A stretch of DNA of 6,828 nucleotides from Reyranella sp. (GCA_004296815.1 SCVT01000190.1:1-6828); one strand, 5' to 3'. Counted from the stretch's first letter, positions 1-5,488 are shown. The notes: generated from the letters alone by a model not told the origin. Translations and numbers: made by a program.

Positions 1-1004
1 GTGCGATCCTCGGTGAGGCCGGCATCCTGCACGAAGCTCGCGTCGCGTCGGGCCTGCTCGATATCGAGTGGCTTGCCGTGCTTGATCTTCGGCGCGAGCT
101 GATAGACGACCCAATGCGTCTCGGTGGGCGACACCGGCTCCAGGATGATCAGCATGGCGTGGCTCGAGAGGAAGCTCACATGCGTGTTGGGGAAGAGCTG
201 GTGCACGTCGGTCAGCCGGCCCTGGACCTGCACGCCCCACTCCTCGCGCGGCAGGGATCGCAGCTTCTCGATACGGCGGAACGGGAAGACGATGCGCGAG
301 TTGCGGCCGTGCAGCTCGACGACGTTCAGGTTGTCGTAGCCGTAAGGGTAGAAGCTCTGATTGTGCAGCGCCTTGATGTGATAGCCCTCCATCGAGGTCT
401 CGCCAATCAGCTTCCAGTTGGCCTTGTCGTCGAACTCCAGCTTGTTGAACAACACCCAGTCCGGCGGCAGCAGGTCGGGCACGTCGGGCAGCGCGCCGTC
501 GGAGAGCGGCGCATCCTGCGTGACGAATATGAGCCCGCCCTTCTCGTGCACCGTTACCGGCACCAGCCCGTGCGTTGCTTTGTCGAGCCCGGGAAAGCCG
601 TCCTCGCCCGGGACGTGGCGCAGGCCGCCGTCGAGGCCGTAGGTCCAGGCATGGTAGGGGCAGGCGAAAGCCTTGGAGCAGCCCTCGCCCTCGGCGAGCT
701 TCATGCCGCGATGGCGGCAGGCGTTGCGGAAGCCGCGCGCGACCCCATCGGTGCCGCGCACCACGAGGAGCGGCGTGCCGACCGTGGTGCGCGCAATCCA
801 CGAGCCGGGCTCGGGCAGTGCGGCCGAGGGGCAGAAGGCCATGGGCACGCGGCGCAGTACCTCGAGCTCCTGCGCGAAGCGCTCGGGCGAGGTGTAGTTC
901 GCGGCGGGTTCGCGCCAGACGGTCGATCCCTTGTCGGTCGACTTCGAATCGATGTGGGAAAGAATGCGGTCGACCAGGGCGTGGTCGTCGAGGAGCGGCG
1001 GCAT
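1..1004 (-). CDS. Rieske non-heme iron oxygenase, alpha (catalytic) subunit, 3' end missing
   Basis: The first 334 residues of a ring-hydroxylating/quaternary-amine type oxygenase are visible; the C-terminus lies beyond the left edge. The Rieske [2Fe-2S] ligands are C96-R-H98 and C115-P-Y-H118 (16 residues between the pairs). The mononuclear iron site is seen in the stretch from N196-W-K, with E206-G-Y-H209 and H214 giving the two histidines in H-x4-H spacing. D333, at the cut edge, is a candidate for the third (carboxylate) iron ligand. Glu rather than Asp at 206, the electron-bridging position, is the pattern of carnitine monooxygenase CntA and related betaine oxygenases, so a small aliphatic or quaternary-amine substrate is as likely as an aromatic ring. 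Such enzymes need a separate reductase, not seen here. The ATG at 1004 has no clear Shine-Dalgarno sequence, but it gives a normal family N-terminus. The response regulator gene lies 92 bp upstream on the same strand. The substrate cannot be read from this sequence. Confidence 0.93.
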   Translation of the reverse strand, partial: MPPLLDDHALVDRILSHIDSKSTDKGSTVWREPAANYTSPERFAQELEVLRRVPMAFCPSAALPEPGSWIARTTVGTPLLVVRGTDGVARGFRNACRHRGMKLAEGEGCSKAFACPYHAWTYGLDGGLRHVPGEDGFPGLDKATHGLVPVTVHEKGGLIFVTQDAPLSDGALPDVPDLLPPDWVLFNKLEFDDKANWKLIGETSMEGYHIKALHNQSFYPYGYDNLNVVELHGRNSRIVFPFRRIEKLRSLPREEWGVQVQGRLTDVHQLFPNTHVSFLSSHAMLIILEPVSPTETHWVVYQLAPKIKHGKPLDIEQARRDASFVQDAGLTEDR

Positions 1005-1070
1005 GATTTTTCGAGGTGTGGATAGCGGGCAATGGGAAACCACCCTTACCTACCATCTTCCGACGCTTTC

Positions 1071-1091
1071 AGACATTGCTTCGCAATGTCT
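1071..1091. repeat. 9-bp perfect hairpin after the response regulator
   Basis: AGACATTGC (1071-1079) and GCAATGTCT (1083-1091) are exact reverse complements around a 3-nt TTC loop. It begins 5 nt past the response regulator stop codon, where a transcription terminator would sit, but neither strand shows a run of T after the stem. It could be a weak or Rho-assisted terminator, an mRNA 3'-end stabiliser, or a single copy of a REP-like palindromic repeat. A second hairpin lies next to it at 1106-1120. Confidence 0.6.
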
Positions 1092-1096
1092 TGTCG

Positions 1097-1540
1097 CTAG
1101 GCGGTCGGGCCGAAGGCCCGGCCCACCCAGGAGGGCATGATGGATTCGAGCGCGGCGGTCAGCTCCCCGGTGTCGAAGGGCTTGGAGATCATCGGCGCGG
1201 CGCGGTATTCGACCGGGATCAGCGAGAGGTCGCTCATGCCGGTCAGGAACAGGAACGGGATGCTTCTCGCGGTGAGCGCGTGGCAGACCGGCAGGCTGAG
1301 CACGCTCGCGAGGTTGAGATCGAGGACGGCGCCGTCGAGGGCCGCGCCGCGGGCGAGCGGCAGCGCCGCCTCAAGGTTGAGCGCCGGCCCGACCGGCACA
1401 AGCCTGCCGTCGCGCAGGAAGTCGCAGACCAGTTCGGCGAAGAGGTAATTGTCCTCGACCACGAGGATGCGGCCGCCCTTCCAACGTCGCCGTACCGGGG
1501 CGCCGCGCGCCTCCCCGACCGGATATTGCAGCCGCTCCAT
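1097..1540 (-). CDS. Single-domain response regulator (CheY-like receiver, FAT GUY-like)
   Basis: This 147-residue protein is a lone receiver domain with no DNA-binding or enzymatic output domain. After a basic leader of about 22 residues, strand beta-1 reads RILVVEDN, with acidic pocket residues E29 and D30. The phosphoacceptor is D74 (AVLDLNL), the switch threonine is T100 (PFLFLTGM), and the conserved lysine is K120 in SKPF. All key residues are present, so it should be phosphorylatable. The PFLFLTG stretch partly matches the PFxFATG signature of FAT GUY regulators (SdrG, MrrA), which feed phosphate into the PhyR-NepR-EcfG general stress response of alphaproteobacteria; membership is inference. 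The ATG at 1540 has a good Shine-Dalgarno (GGAGG, 6 nt upstream). No histidine kinase lies in the window. It is divergent from a gene with an EcfG-type promoter, and followed by the Rieske gene 92 bp downstream. Confidence 0.9.
   Translation of the reverse strand: MERLQYPVGEARGAPVRRRWKGGRILVVEDNYLFAELVCDFLRDGRLVPVGPALNLEAALPLARGAALDGAVLDLNLASVLSLPVCHALTARSIPFLFLTGMSDLSLIPVEYRAAPMISKPFDTGELTAALESIMPSWVGRAFGPTA
1106..1120. repeat. 6-bp GC hairpin inside the response regulator 3' end
   Basis: CGGGCC (1106-1111) and GGCCCG (1115-1120) pair around a GAA loop (TTC on the gene's own strand). It overlaps the last codons of the response regulator (encoding roughly R-A-F-G-P). With the 1071-1091 hairpin it forms a tandem pair at the transcript 3' end. 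Such short GC palindromes also occur by chance in DNA this GC-rich. Confidence 0.4.
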
Positions 1541-1625
1541 CTGGCCCCTCCGCCTTGGTTCCTCCCGTCAAGATTCTAATCCGCGCCGCACACAAGATGC
1601 TGTGACCAGCCCGTGGCCGTCGGGA

Positions 1626-1669
1626 TGGAACCCGGGCGACAGCTCGCCCGTTCTCTTCCCAAGGTTCCA
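1626..1669. repeat. Nested inverted repeats over the EcfG-type promoter
   Basis: An outer 7-bp repeat pairs TGGAACC (1626-1632) with GGTTCCA (1663-1669). Inside it, CGGGCGA (1633-1639) pairs with TCGCCCG (1644-1650) around a CAGC loop. The left outer arm contains the -35 element, and the inner repeat fills almost the whole promoter spacer, its last two bases being the CG of the -10 CGTT. This could be an operator for a dimeric regulator or a chance feature. The inner stem is followed by a pyrimidine-rich tract like a terminator, but no rightward gene lies upstream for it to end. Confidence 0.5.
1627..1652 (+). promoter_or_regulatory. EcfG (general stress sigma factor) type promoter
   Basis: GGAAC at 1627-1631 and CGTT at 1649-1652 are separated by exactly 17 bp, matching the known alphaproteobacterial EcfG consensus (GGAAC, 16-17 bp, CGTT). 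It faces the small gene at 1688, and transcription would start near 1658-1662, leaving a leader of about 30 nt that includes the Shine-Dalgarno. No similar match was found in the other gaps between genes. I infer that the small protein, and perhaps the oxidoreductase and hydrolase behind it, are induced by general stress. Confidence 0.75.
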
Positions 1670-1675
1670 CAATGC

Positions 1676-1683
1676 GGGAGAAG
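1676..1683 (+). promoter_or_regulatory. Shine-Dalgarno fixing the start of the small gene
   Basis: GGGAGAAG lies just before the ATG at 1688, with the GGGAG core 7 nt from it. This favours 1688 over the upstream in-frame ATGs at 1613 and 1625. Those would place the start before the predicted EcfG promoter, and their extra residues look like translated non-coding DNA. Confidence 0.7.
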
Positions 1684-1687
1684 TCAC

Positions 1688-2026
1688 ATGGATCACGCGC
1701 GCACGGAGATGAAGGACAAGGCCGAGAAGCTGCGCAGCGCCAAGAAGGCCGCGGCCGCGCCCGAGGCGACGAAACGCGACGAAGCCGACCTGAAGATCAT
1801 CGAACAGGAAGCGACGGCGCAGAAGCTCAAGATGAACCGGCAGACCGACAAGACGCCTGAGCCCCCCAAGAAGGGTGAGTCGGACGAGAAGAAGCTCGAC
1901 CGCAAGCTCGACTCTGCGCTCAAGGACAGCTTCCCCGGCAGCGACCCGGTGTCGTTCGTCCAGGCCGCGCCGGTGCAACCCGAGGACGCGGAGCTGCCCG
2001 CGGTAAAGGTCGGCAACAAGGGATAG
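1688..2026 (+). CDS. Small Lys/Ala-rich protein with SFPGSDPVS motif, probable stress protein
   Basis: A highly charged 112-residue protein without signal peptide or membrane segment. Residues 1-72 are rich in Lys, Ala, Glu and Asp and probably form helix or disordered sequence. Residues 74-89 contain LDSALKDSFPGSDPVS, the most conserved-looking part, resembling the LDxALxxTFPASDP motif found at the ends of many short uncharacterised alphaproteobacterial proteins. The tail (90-112) is Pro/Ala/Val-rich. No enzymatic function can be assigned. An EcfG-type promoter directly upstream suggests expression under general stress, in line with a small hydrophilic protective or regulatory protein, but that role is inference. 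The oxidoreductase gene starts 38 bp downstream on the same strand, so read-through is possible. Confidence 0.85.
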   Translation: MDHARTEMKDKAEKLRSAKKAAAAPEATKRDEADLKIIEQEATAQKLKMNRQTDKTPEPPKKGESDEKKLDRKLDSALKDSFPGSDPVSFVQAAPVQPEDAELPAVKVGNKG

Positions 2027-2064
2027 GCCGCCTTTCAGCTCGGCCATGCTAGCCTCCGTCGGGC

Positions 2065-3162
2065 ATGACCCGACCCAAACGAGTCGTCATTTGCGGCGCC
2101 GGCGCGATCGGCGCCGCCACGGCTTATTTCCTCAGCGCCCACGGCGCGGCACCCATCGTGATCGAGCGCCATGAGGTGGCGGGCTCGGCCTCGGGCAAGT
2201 CCGGCGGCTTCCTGGCGCTCGACTGGTGCCGCGGCACGCCGGTCGACCGGCTGGCACGGCGCAGCTTCGCGCTGCATGCAGAACTCGCAGAAAGGCTCGC
2301 CAATCCCTGGGGCTACCGAAGACTCGAGACGTTCGGCGGCGTCGCGGCCGAAGGAAAGACCGCGCGCGGAGCGCGGCGGCCATGGCTCAGCGACAGCGTC
2401 GCGATCACGGGCCAGCTCGGCTCGCCCGACACCACGGCGCTGGTCGAGCCGCGCACCTTCACGACCGGCCTGCTGCGCGCCGCCGAGGCGCAGGGAGCGG
2501 AGGTGCGGCAGGGCACGGCGAGCGGCCTCGTGCGCGATGCCTCGGGTGCCGTACGCGGCGTGATCCTGGAAGACGGCGAGACGGTCGAAGGCGATGCCGT
2601 CGTGATCGCGATGGGTCCGTGGTCGGTCCTCGCCACGCGCTGGCTGCCCCTGCCCGCGGTCTACGGCTTCAAGGGCCATAGCCTGGTGTTCCACACCGGC
2701 GATGCCATCCCGGCCGAGGCGCTGTTCCTGGAATACGAGGAGGCGAGCGGCGAGGTGCTGACGCCCGAGATCTTCGCGCGCGCGGACGGCACGGTCTGGG
2801 CCTGCGCCGTGTCGAGCACGCCTGCCTTGCCGGTCGATCCCAGGCATGTCGCGGGCGACGATGGCGCCCACGAACGGCTGGAAGCGCTCTGCCGTGCGGT
2901 CTCCCCCGCCCTCGCCACAGCGCCGATAGTCGCGCGCCAGGCCTGCTTCCGGCCGGTGACGGAGGACGGACTGCCGCTGATCGGCGCGGTGCCGGAAGTG
3001 CCCGGCGCCTTCGTCGCCACGGGGCACAGCGTGTGGGGCATGCTGAATGCCCCGGCGACCGGCGAGGCGATGGCCGGGCTGATCCTCGACGGGGCCGCGA
3101 CGCCCGTCGACGTGGCGCGTTTCGCACCGGGACGCCTGAAGCCGTTCCACGGGCTGCGCTGA
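2065..3162 (+). CDS. FAD-dependent oxidoreductase, DAO (D-amino-acid oxidase-like) family
   Basis: A 365-residue cytoplasmic flavoenzyme. The N-terminus carries the Rossmann dinucleotide-binding fingerprint: VVICGAGAIG at residues 7-16 (GxGxxG), ending with the ribose-binding acid E34 in IVIER. Next is SGKSGGFLALDW (43-54), a stretch also seen in DAO-family proteins of the yeast Tda3 type. The C-terminal FAD-binding segment includes RPVTEDGLPLIG (about 296-307) and ATGHSVWGMLNAPATGE (about 318-334), closing the fold as in glycine/sarcosine oxidase relatives. Length is normal for the family. These enzymes oxidise amines or amino acids with FAD, but the substrate here cannot be deduced. The ATG at 2065 has a weak ribosome site; no better in-frame start precedes it. 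A metallo-hydrolase gene follows after 27 bp, so the two are probably co-transcribed. Confidence 0.9.
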   Translation: MTRPKRVVICGAGAIGAATAYFLSAHGAAPIVIERHEVAGSASGKSGGFLALDWCRGTPVDRLARRSFALHAELAERLANPWGYRRLETFGGVAAEGKTARGARRPWLSDSVAITGQLGSPDTTALVEPRTFTTGLLRAAEAQGAEVRQGTASGLVRDASGAVRGVILEDGETVEGDAVVIAMGPWSVLATRWLPLPAVYGFKGHSLVFHTGDAIPAEALFLEYEEASGEVLTPEIFARADGTVWACAVSSTPALPVDPRHVAGDDGAHERLEALCRAVSPALATAPIVARQACFRPVTEDGLPLIGAVPEVPGAFVATGHSVWGMLNAPATGEAMAGLILDGAATPVDVARFAPGRLKPFHGLR

Positions 3163-3189
3163 TTTCGACAATCCGGTAAGACACGGGTC

Positions 3190-4095
3190 ATGACGACAGG
3201 TCATCCCGTCGAGCGCGCCGATTTCGGCCGCGTCTCGGTCTTCTTCGGCGCCAAGAACGGCAAGTACCCCGACGGCAACCAGGTGCTGGTGCGCGGGACC
3301 GACACGCGCGCGGCCTTCGACACGCCGGTGGTGGCCAACCATATCGGGCCCGAGTTCGACGCCACGGAGCTGGTCGTGCTGGGCCACGTGCACGAGGACC
3401 ACATGGCGGGGCTGCATCGCCTGCCGGACGCCCCGGTGCACGTGCACGAGGCTGATGTCGCGGCAGCGCGGAGCTGGGACGGCTTCGCCGTGCACTACGG
3501 CAGCAGCCCCGAGCGCCTGCCGGGCATGCTGGAGAAGTTCCGCCAGGATTTCTTCTACGCGCCGCGCCCCGACGCCATCGCCTACGAGGACGGCGCCGTG
3601 TTCGATCTGGGCGGATCGCGGGTACGCGCGATCCATATGCCGGGTCACACGGCAGGTCATTGCGTGCTGCTGGTCGAGCCGGAGGGCGTGGCCTTCATCG
3701 GCGACATCGACCTCACGGGCTTCGGTCCCTACTACGGCGACGCGACCTCCAACCTCGGCGACTTCCGCCGCTCATTGGCGCGGCTGGCCGAGATTCCCGC
3801 CAAGGTCTGGGTGACCTCGCACCATCGCGGCGTCTACACCGACCGCGCACGCTTCCTGGAACATCTCGCCGCCTACGCCGCCAAGCTCGACGAACGCGAG
3901 GCAAAGCTGATGGGCTGGTTAGGCGAAGGAGCCGCGACGATCGACACGATGGTCGAGCGTCGTCTGCTCTACCCGCCGCATGCCACCTCGTCGTGGGTGA
4001 GCGAGGCCGAGACGCGCTCGATCACGCAGCATCTCGAGGAGCTGATCGCGCAGGGCCGCGTGACGGCGGACGACGGCCTGTATCGCCTGGCCTAG
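3190..4095 (+). CDS. Metallo-beta-lactamase-fold hydrolase (glyoxalase II/LACTB2-like)
   Basis: A 301-residue cytoplasmic MBL-fold enzyme with a complete dinuclear metal site: HVHEDH (H66, H68, D70, H71), H153 in PGHTAGH, D172 in IGDIDL and H211 in TSHH. No signal peptide is seen, which argues against a secreted beta-lactamase. The C-terminal 70 or so residues (about 232-301: charged helix, then ITQHLEELIAQGRV and a short strand) look like the winged-helix tail of LACTB2-type hydrolases. Likely chemistry is thioester, ester or phosphodiester hydrolysis; the substrate is unknown. It follows the FAD oxidoreductase by 27 bp, so the pair may act on one metabolite, although nothing in the sequence proves it. 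Its stop codon overlaps that of the convergent membrane protein gene. The start at 3190 lacks a strong Shine-Dalgarno. Confidence 0.9.
   Translation: MTTGHPVERADFGRVSVFFGAKNGKYPDGNQVLVRGTDTRAAFDTPVVANHIGPEFDATELVVLGHVHEDHMAGLHRLPDAPVHVHEADVAAARSWDGFAVHYGSSPERLPGMLEKFRQDFFYAPRPDAIAYEDGAVFDLGGSRVRAIHMPGHTAGHCVLLVEPEGVAFIGDIDLTGFGPYYGDATSNLGDFRRSLARLAEIPAKVWVTSHHRGVYTDRARFLEHLAAYAAKLDEREAKLMGWLGEGAATIDTMVERRLLYPPHATSSWVSEAETRSITQHLEELIAQGRVTADDGLYRLA
4092..4095. other. Interlocked stop codons of convergent genes (CTAG)
   Basis: The plus-strand hydrolase ends with TAG at 4093-4095 and the minus-strand membrane protein ends with TAG read from 4094-4092, so both stops sit inside one CTAG. No gap is left for a terminator between the two operons, and none is visible nearby, so their transcripts probably overlap at the 3' ends. 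Confidence 0.9.
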
Positions 4096-4538
4096 ACGAA
4101 GCCGATCCAGCGGCCGGCCACCAGCACACCGAGCCAGAGCAGCAGCGAGAAAGCAGCCGCTGCTCGAGCGAAGCCTGCGATGCGATAGCGGAGCGCTATG
4201 TTGACGAGCGCCGCCGCGAGCAGCGCGCCCTTGATGAGGAAGGCCTCGTTCCCGAGATACTCGACCGGCTTGACGGTAAAGAGCCAGAACCCCGTCACGA
4301 GGGCGAGCGCCAGGCCCGTGGCGGCGGCGCGCGTGAGGAACGGCTCGATGACTGCCAGCGGCGCGCTGCGGAAGAAGCCCAGCAGCCTGAGATCGAGCGG
4401 CAGGATGGCGCCCACCAGCAGGCCGACGCCCAGTATGTGGGCGGCGCTGACCAGCAGGTAAGCGGTGCCGGAGCGCTGCAGCAGGACGGCGCCCGGCCAG
4501 GTACCGAGCGCCCCCATCAGCTCCTCTGGGAGCCACAT
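4092..4538 (-). CDS. Four-helix membrane protein (DUF6644/DUF2214-like)
   Basis: A 148-residue integral membrane protein of unknown function. Four hydrophobic segments are visible at about 26-47, 72-89, 99-116 and 125-145, joined by short basic loops (R51, R70, K90, R117-R119). H34 lies inside the first helix (SAAHILGVGLLVGA), and the LLVGAILPLDLRLLG stretch resembles small uncharacterised membrane proteins placed, from memory, in DUF6644/DUF2214. An intramembrane histidine followed by a Gly-rich helix also recalls the CopD-like superfamily. The chosen ATG (4538-4536) shares one base with the upstream gene's TGA, giving TGATG and translational coupling. An alternative ATG at 4517, seven residues in, has a GGAG only 3 nt away. 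It is the last gene of the PEBP/DUF6152 operon. Its role is unknown, possibly working with the exported protein encoded just before it. Confidence 0.82.
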   Translation of the reverse strand: MWLPEELMGALGTWPGAVLLQRSGTAYLLVSAAHILGVGLLVGAILPLDLRLLGFFRSAPLAVIEPFLTRAAATGLALALVTGFWLFTVKPVEYLGNEAFLIKGALLAAALVNIALRYRIAGFARAAAAFSLLLWLGVLVAGRWIGFV

Positions 4539-4930
4539 CAGTTGGTGCGGATGCGCTCGGGATACATATCGTAGTTCTTGCCGGCGATCGTGATGCGCAC
4601 CGCCTTCATGTGCAGCTTGGTCTTGTCGAGGTGGCGGTTCCCCAGCGCCACGATGGCATCGCCCGGCTTGGCCGAGGTGGCCGTGAAGCCGGAGCGCTCG
4701 GTCTGGTTGGGGTTGCCGAGGTCGACCAGCCACTCTTTGCCGTCGGCCGCGATGACCTGCAGCGAAGGATGCGGCGGCGCCATGGAGATCGACTTGATCT
4801 TCCCCTGCAGGGTCATCAGGTCGCCCTCGGCCCATGCCCAGCCATGGTGCGCGGCGGCCGGAAGCGCCGCGCCAGTGGCCGCGACGCCGAGGGTGGTCAT
4901 CATAAAGCGACGTCGATGGAGAGCCGTCAT
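4538..4930 (-). CDS. DUF6152-like exported protein with predicted N-terminal His-His
   Basis: A 130-residue secreted or periplasmic protein. The N-terminus (HRRRF, then a hydrophobic stretch to residue 27) is a signal peptide, with twin-arginine-like features because R6-R7-R8-F precede the hydrophobic core. LPAAA before H28 is a good signal peptidase I site and predicts a mature protein starting HHGWAWAEG. The mature part has the DUF6152 pattern: LQGKIKSI strand, PPH at 52-54, KEWLVDLGNP (65-74), KPGDAIVALGNR (88-99), VRITIAGK near the end. This suggests a small OB-like beta barrel. No function is established for the family. The exposed N-terminal histidine plus H54 could bind a metal, which is inference. 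A strong Shine-Dalgarno (AGGAGG, 5 nt spacing) overlaps the region just after the PEBP stop; the membrane protein gene overlaps its own stop by one base. Confidence 0.87.
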   Translation of the reverse strand: MTALHRRRFMMTTLGVAATGAALPAAAHHGWAWAEGDLMTLQGKIKSISMAPPHPSLQVIAADGKEWLVDLGNPNQTERSGFTATSAKPGDAIVALGNRHLDKTKLHMKAVRITIAGKNYDMYPERIRTN

Positions 4931-4935
4931 ATCGT

Positions 4936-4941
4936 CCTCCT
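4936..4941 (-). promoter_or_regulatory. Strong Shine-Dalgarno abutting the PEBP stop codon
   Basis: Read on the minus strand, the PEBP stop TAG (4944-4942) runs directly into AGGAGG (4941-4936), followed by 5 nt and the ATG at 4930. The 11-bp junction leaves no room for a promoter or terminator, so the exported protein is translated from the PEBP transcript. Confidence 0.8.
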
Positions 4942-5442
4942 CTAGCGTTCGAACTTGCCGGTGATCGCCGCCTTGGCGAGCGTGTTGAAATGGAGCTGGA
5001 AGCCCACGATCGCGGCCGAGGTGTCGGCGTTGACCGGCAGCGAGGCCTCCTTCACCGCAAAAACTGTGAAGACGTAGCGGTGCGGGCCGTGGCCCTGAGG
5101 CGGACAGGGCCCGCCGTAGCCCGGCGCGCCGAAGTCGGTGCGGGTCTGCAGCGCGCCTGCCGGCATCAGGCCGGCCTTGGGGTTGCCGGCGTCGAGCTTG
5201 AGCTCGGTCGTGCCGGCGGGGATGTTCACCACCACCCAGTGCCAGAAGCCCGAGCCGGTCGGCGCGTCGGGATCGAAGCAGGAGACGGCGAAGCTCTTGG
5301 TGCCCTCAGGCGCGCCCGACCAGCGCAGATGCGGCGACTTGTTGCCGCCACCGCAGCCGAAGCCGTAGTCGGCCGACAGGATATGGTCCATCGCGAGGGC
5401 CCCGCCCTCCTTGAAGCTGTCGCTCGCCACGCTGAATGCCAT
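4942..5442 (-). CDS. PEBP/YbhB-like (Raf kinase inhibitor-like) protein
   Basis: A 166-residue cytoplasmic protein with all hallmarks of the bacterial phosphatidylethanolamine-binding protein family: FDPDAP (56-61), GFWHWVVVNIP (65-75) and the ligand-pocket stretch GYGGPCPPQGHGPHRY (108-123). The DPDAP aspartates, H68, and the PCPP-GHGPHR loop form the conserved anion/phosphate-binding pocket. There is no signal peptide. Length is typical of YbhB/YbcL. The biochemical role of bacterial members is not settled. The start at 5442 is chosen because GGGAG lies 6 nt upstream and the fold begins right after; an ORF extension to 5559 would run into the divergent transglutaminase gene and lacks family similarity. 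It is the first gene of a three-gene operon and is divergent from the transglutaminase gene, with 67 bp between the starts. Confidence 0.95.
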   Translation of the reverse strand: MAFSVASDSFKEGGALAMDHILSADYGFGCGGGNKSPHLRWSGAPEGTKSFAVSCFDPDAPTGSGFWHWVVVNIPAGTTELKLDAGNPKAGLMPAGALQTRTDFGAPGYGGPCPPQGHGPHRYVFTVFAVKEASLPVNADTSAAIVGFQLHFNTLAKAAITGKFER

Positions 5443-5471
5443 CGTCTTCTCCCTCTGGTCGAGGGAAGAGT

Positions 5472-5488
5472 GGACCGGCGACCGGTCC
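5472..5488. promoter_or_regulatory. 7-bp inverted repeat in divergent intergenic region, possible operator
   Basis: GGACCGG (5472-5478) and CCGGTCC (5482-5488) are exact reverse complements separated by CGA. It lies in the 67-bp gap between the divergent PEBP and transglutaminase starts, where both promoters must be, so a dimeric regulator could control both operons. It could also be a chance GC palindrome. No clear -10/-35 pair could be assigned in this gap. Confidence 0.45.

Noticed and set aside
78..1025. 315-residue open frame on the plus strand
   Set aside because: It lies opposite the Rieske oxygenase, whose iron and cluster ligands are all intact; the antisense translation shows no domain.
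1633..1660. Rightward intrinsic terminator (GC stem followed by TTCTCTTCC)
   Set aside because: No rightward gene lies upstream that it could end, and the same bases fit an EcfG promoter better.
2026..2045. Possible terminator (GGCCG and CGGCC arms) after the small gene
   Set aside because: The stem is only 5 bp with a 10-nt loop and no T-run follows, so it is too weak to call.
1568..2047. 159-residue minus-strand frame opposite the small stress gene
   Set aside because: The plus-strand gene has a promoter, Shine-Dalgarno and a recognisable motif. The antisense product is a Leu/Arg-rich shadow.
2035..3660. 541-residue open frame on the minus strand
   Set aside because: It is antisense to the oxidoreductase and hydrolase genes, both with clear family motifs. 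Its translation is Arg/Ala/His-rich with no recognisable domain, the usual by-product of GC-rich codons.
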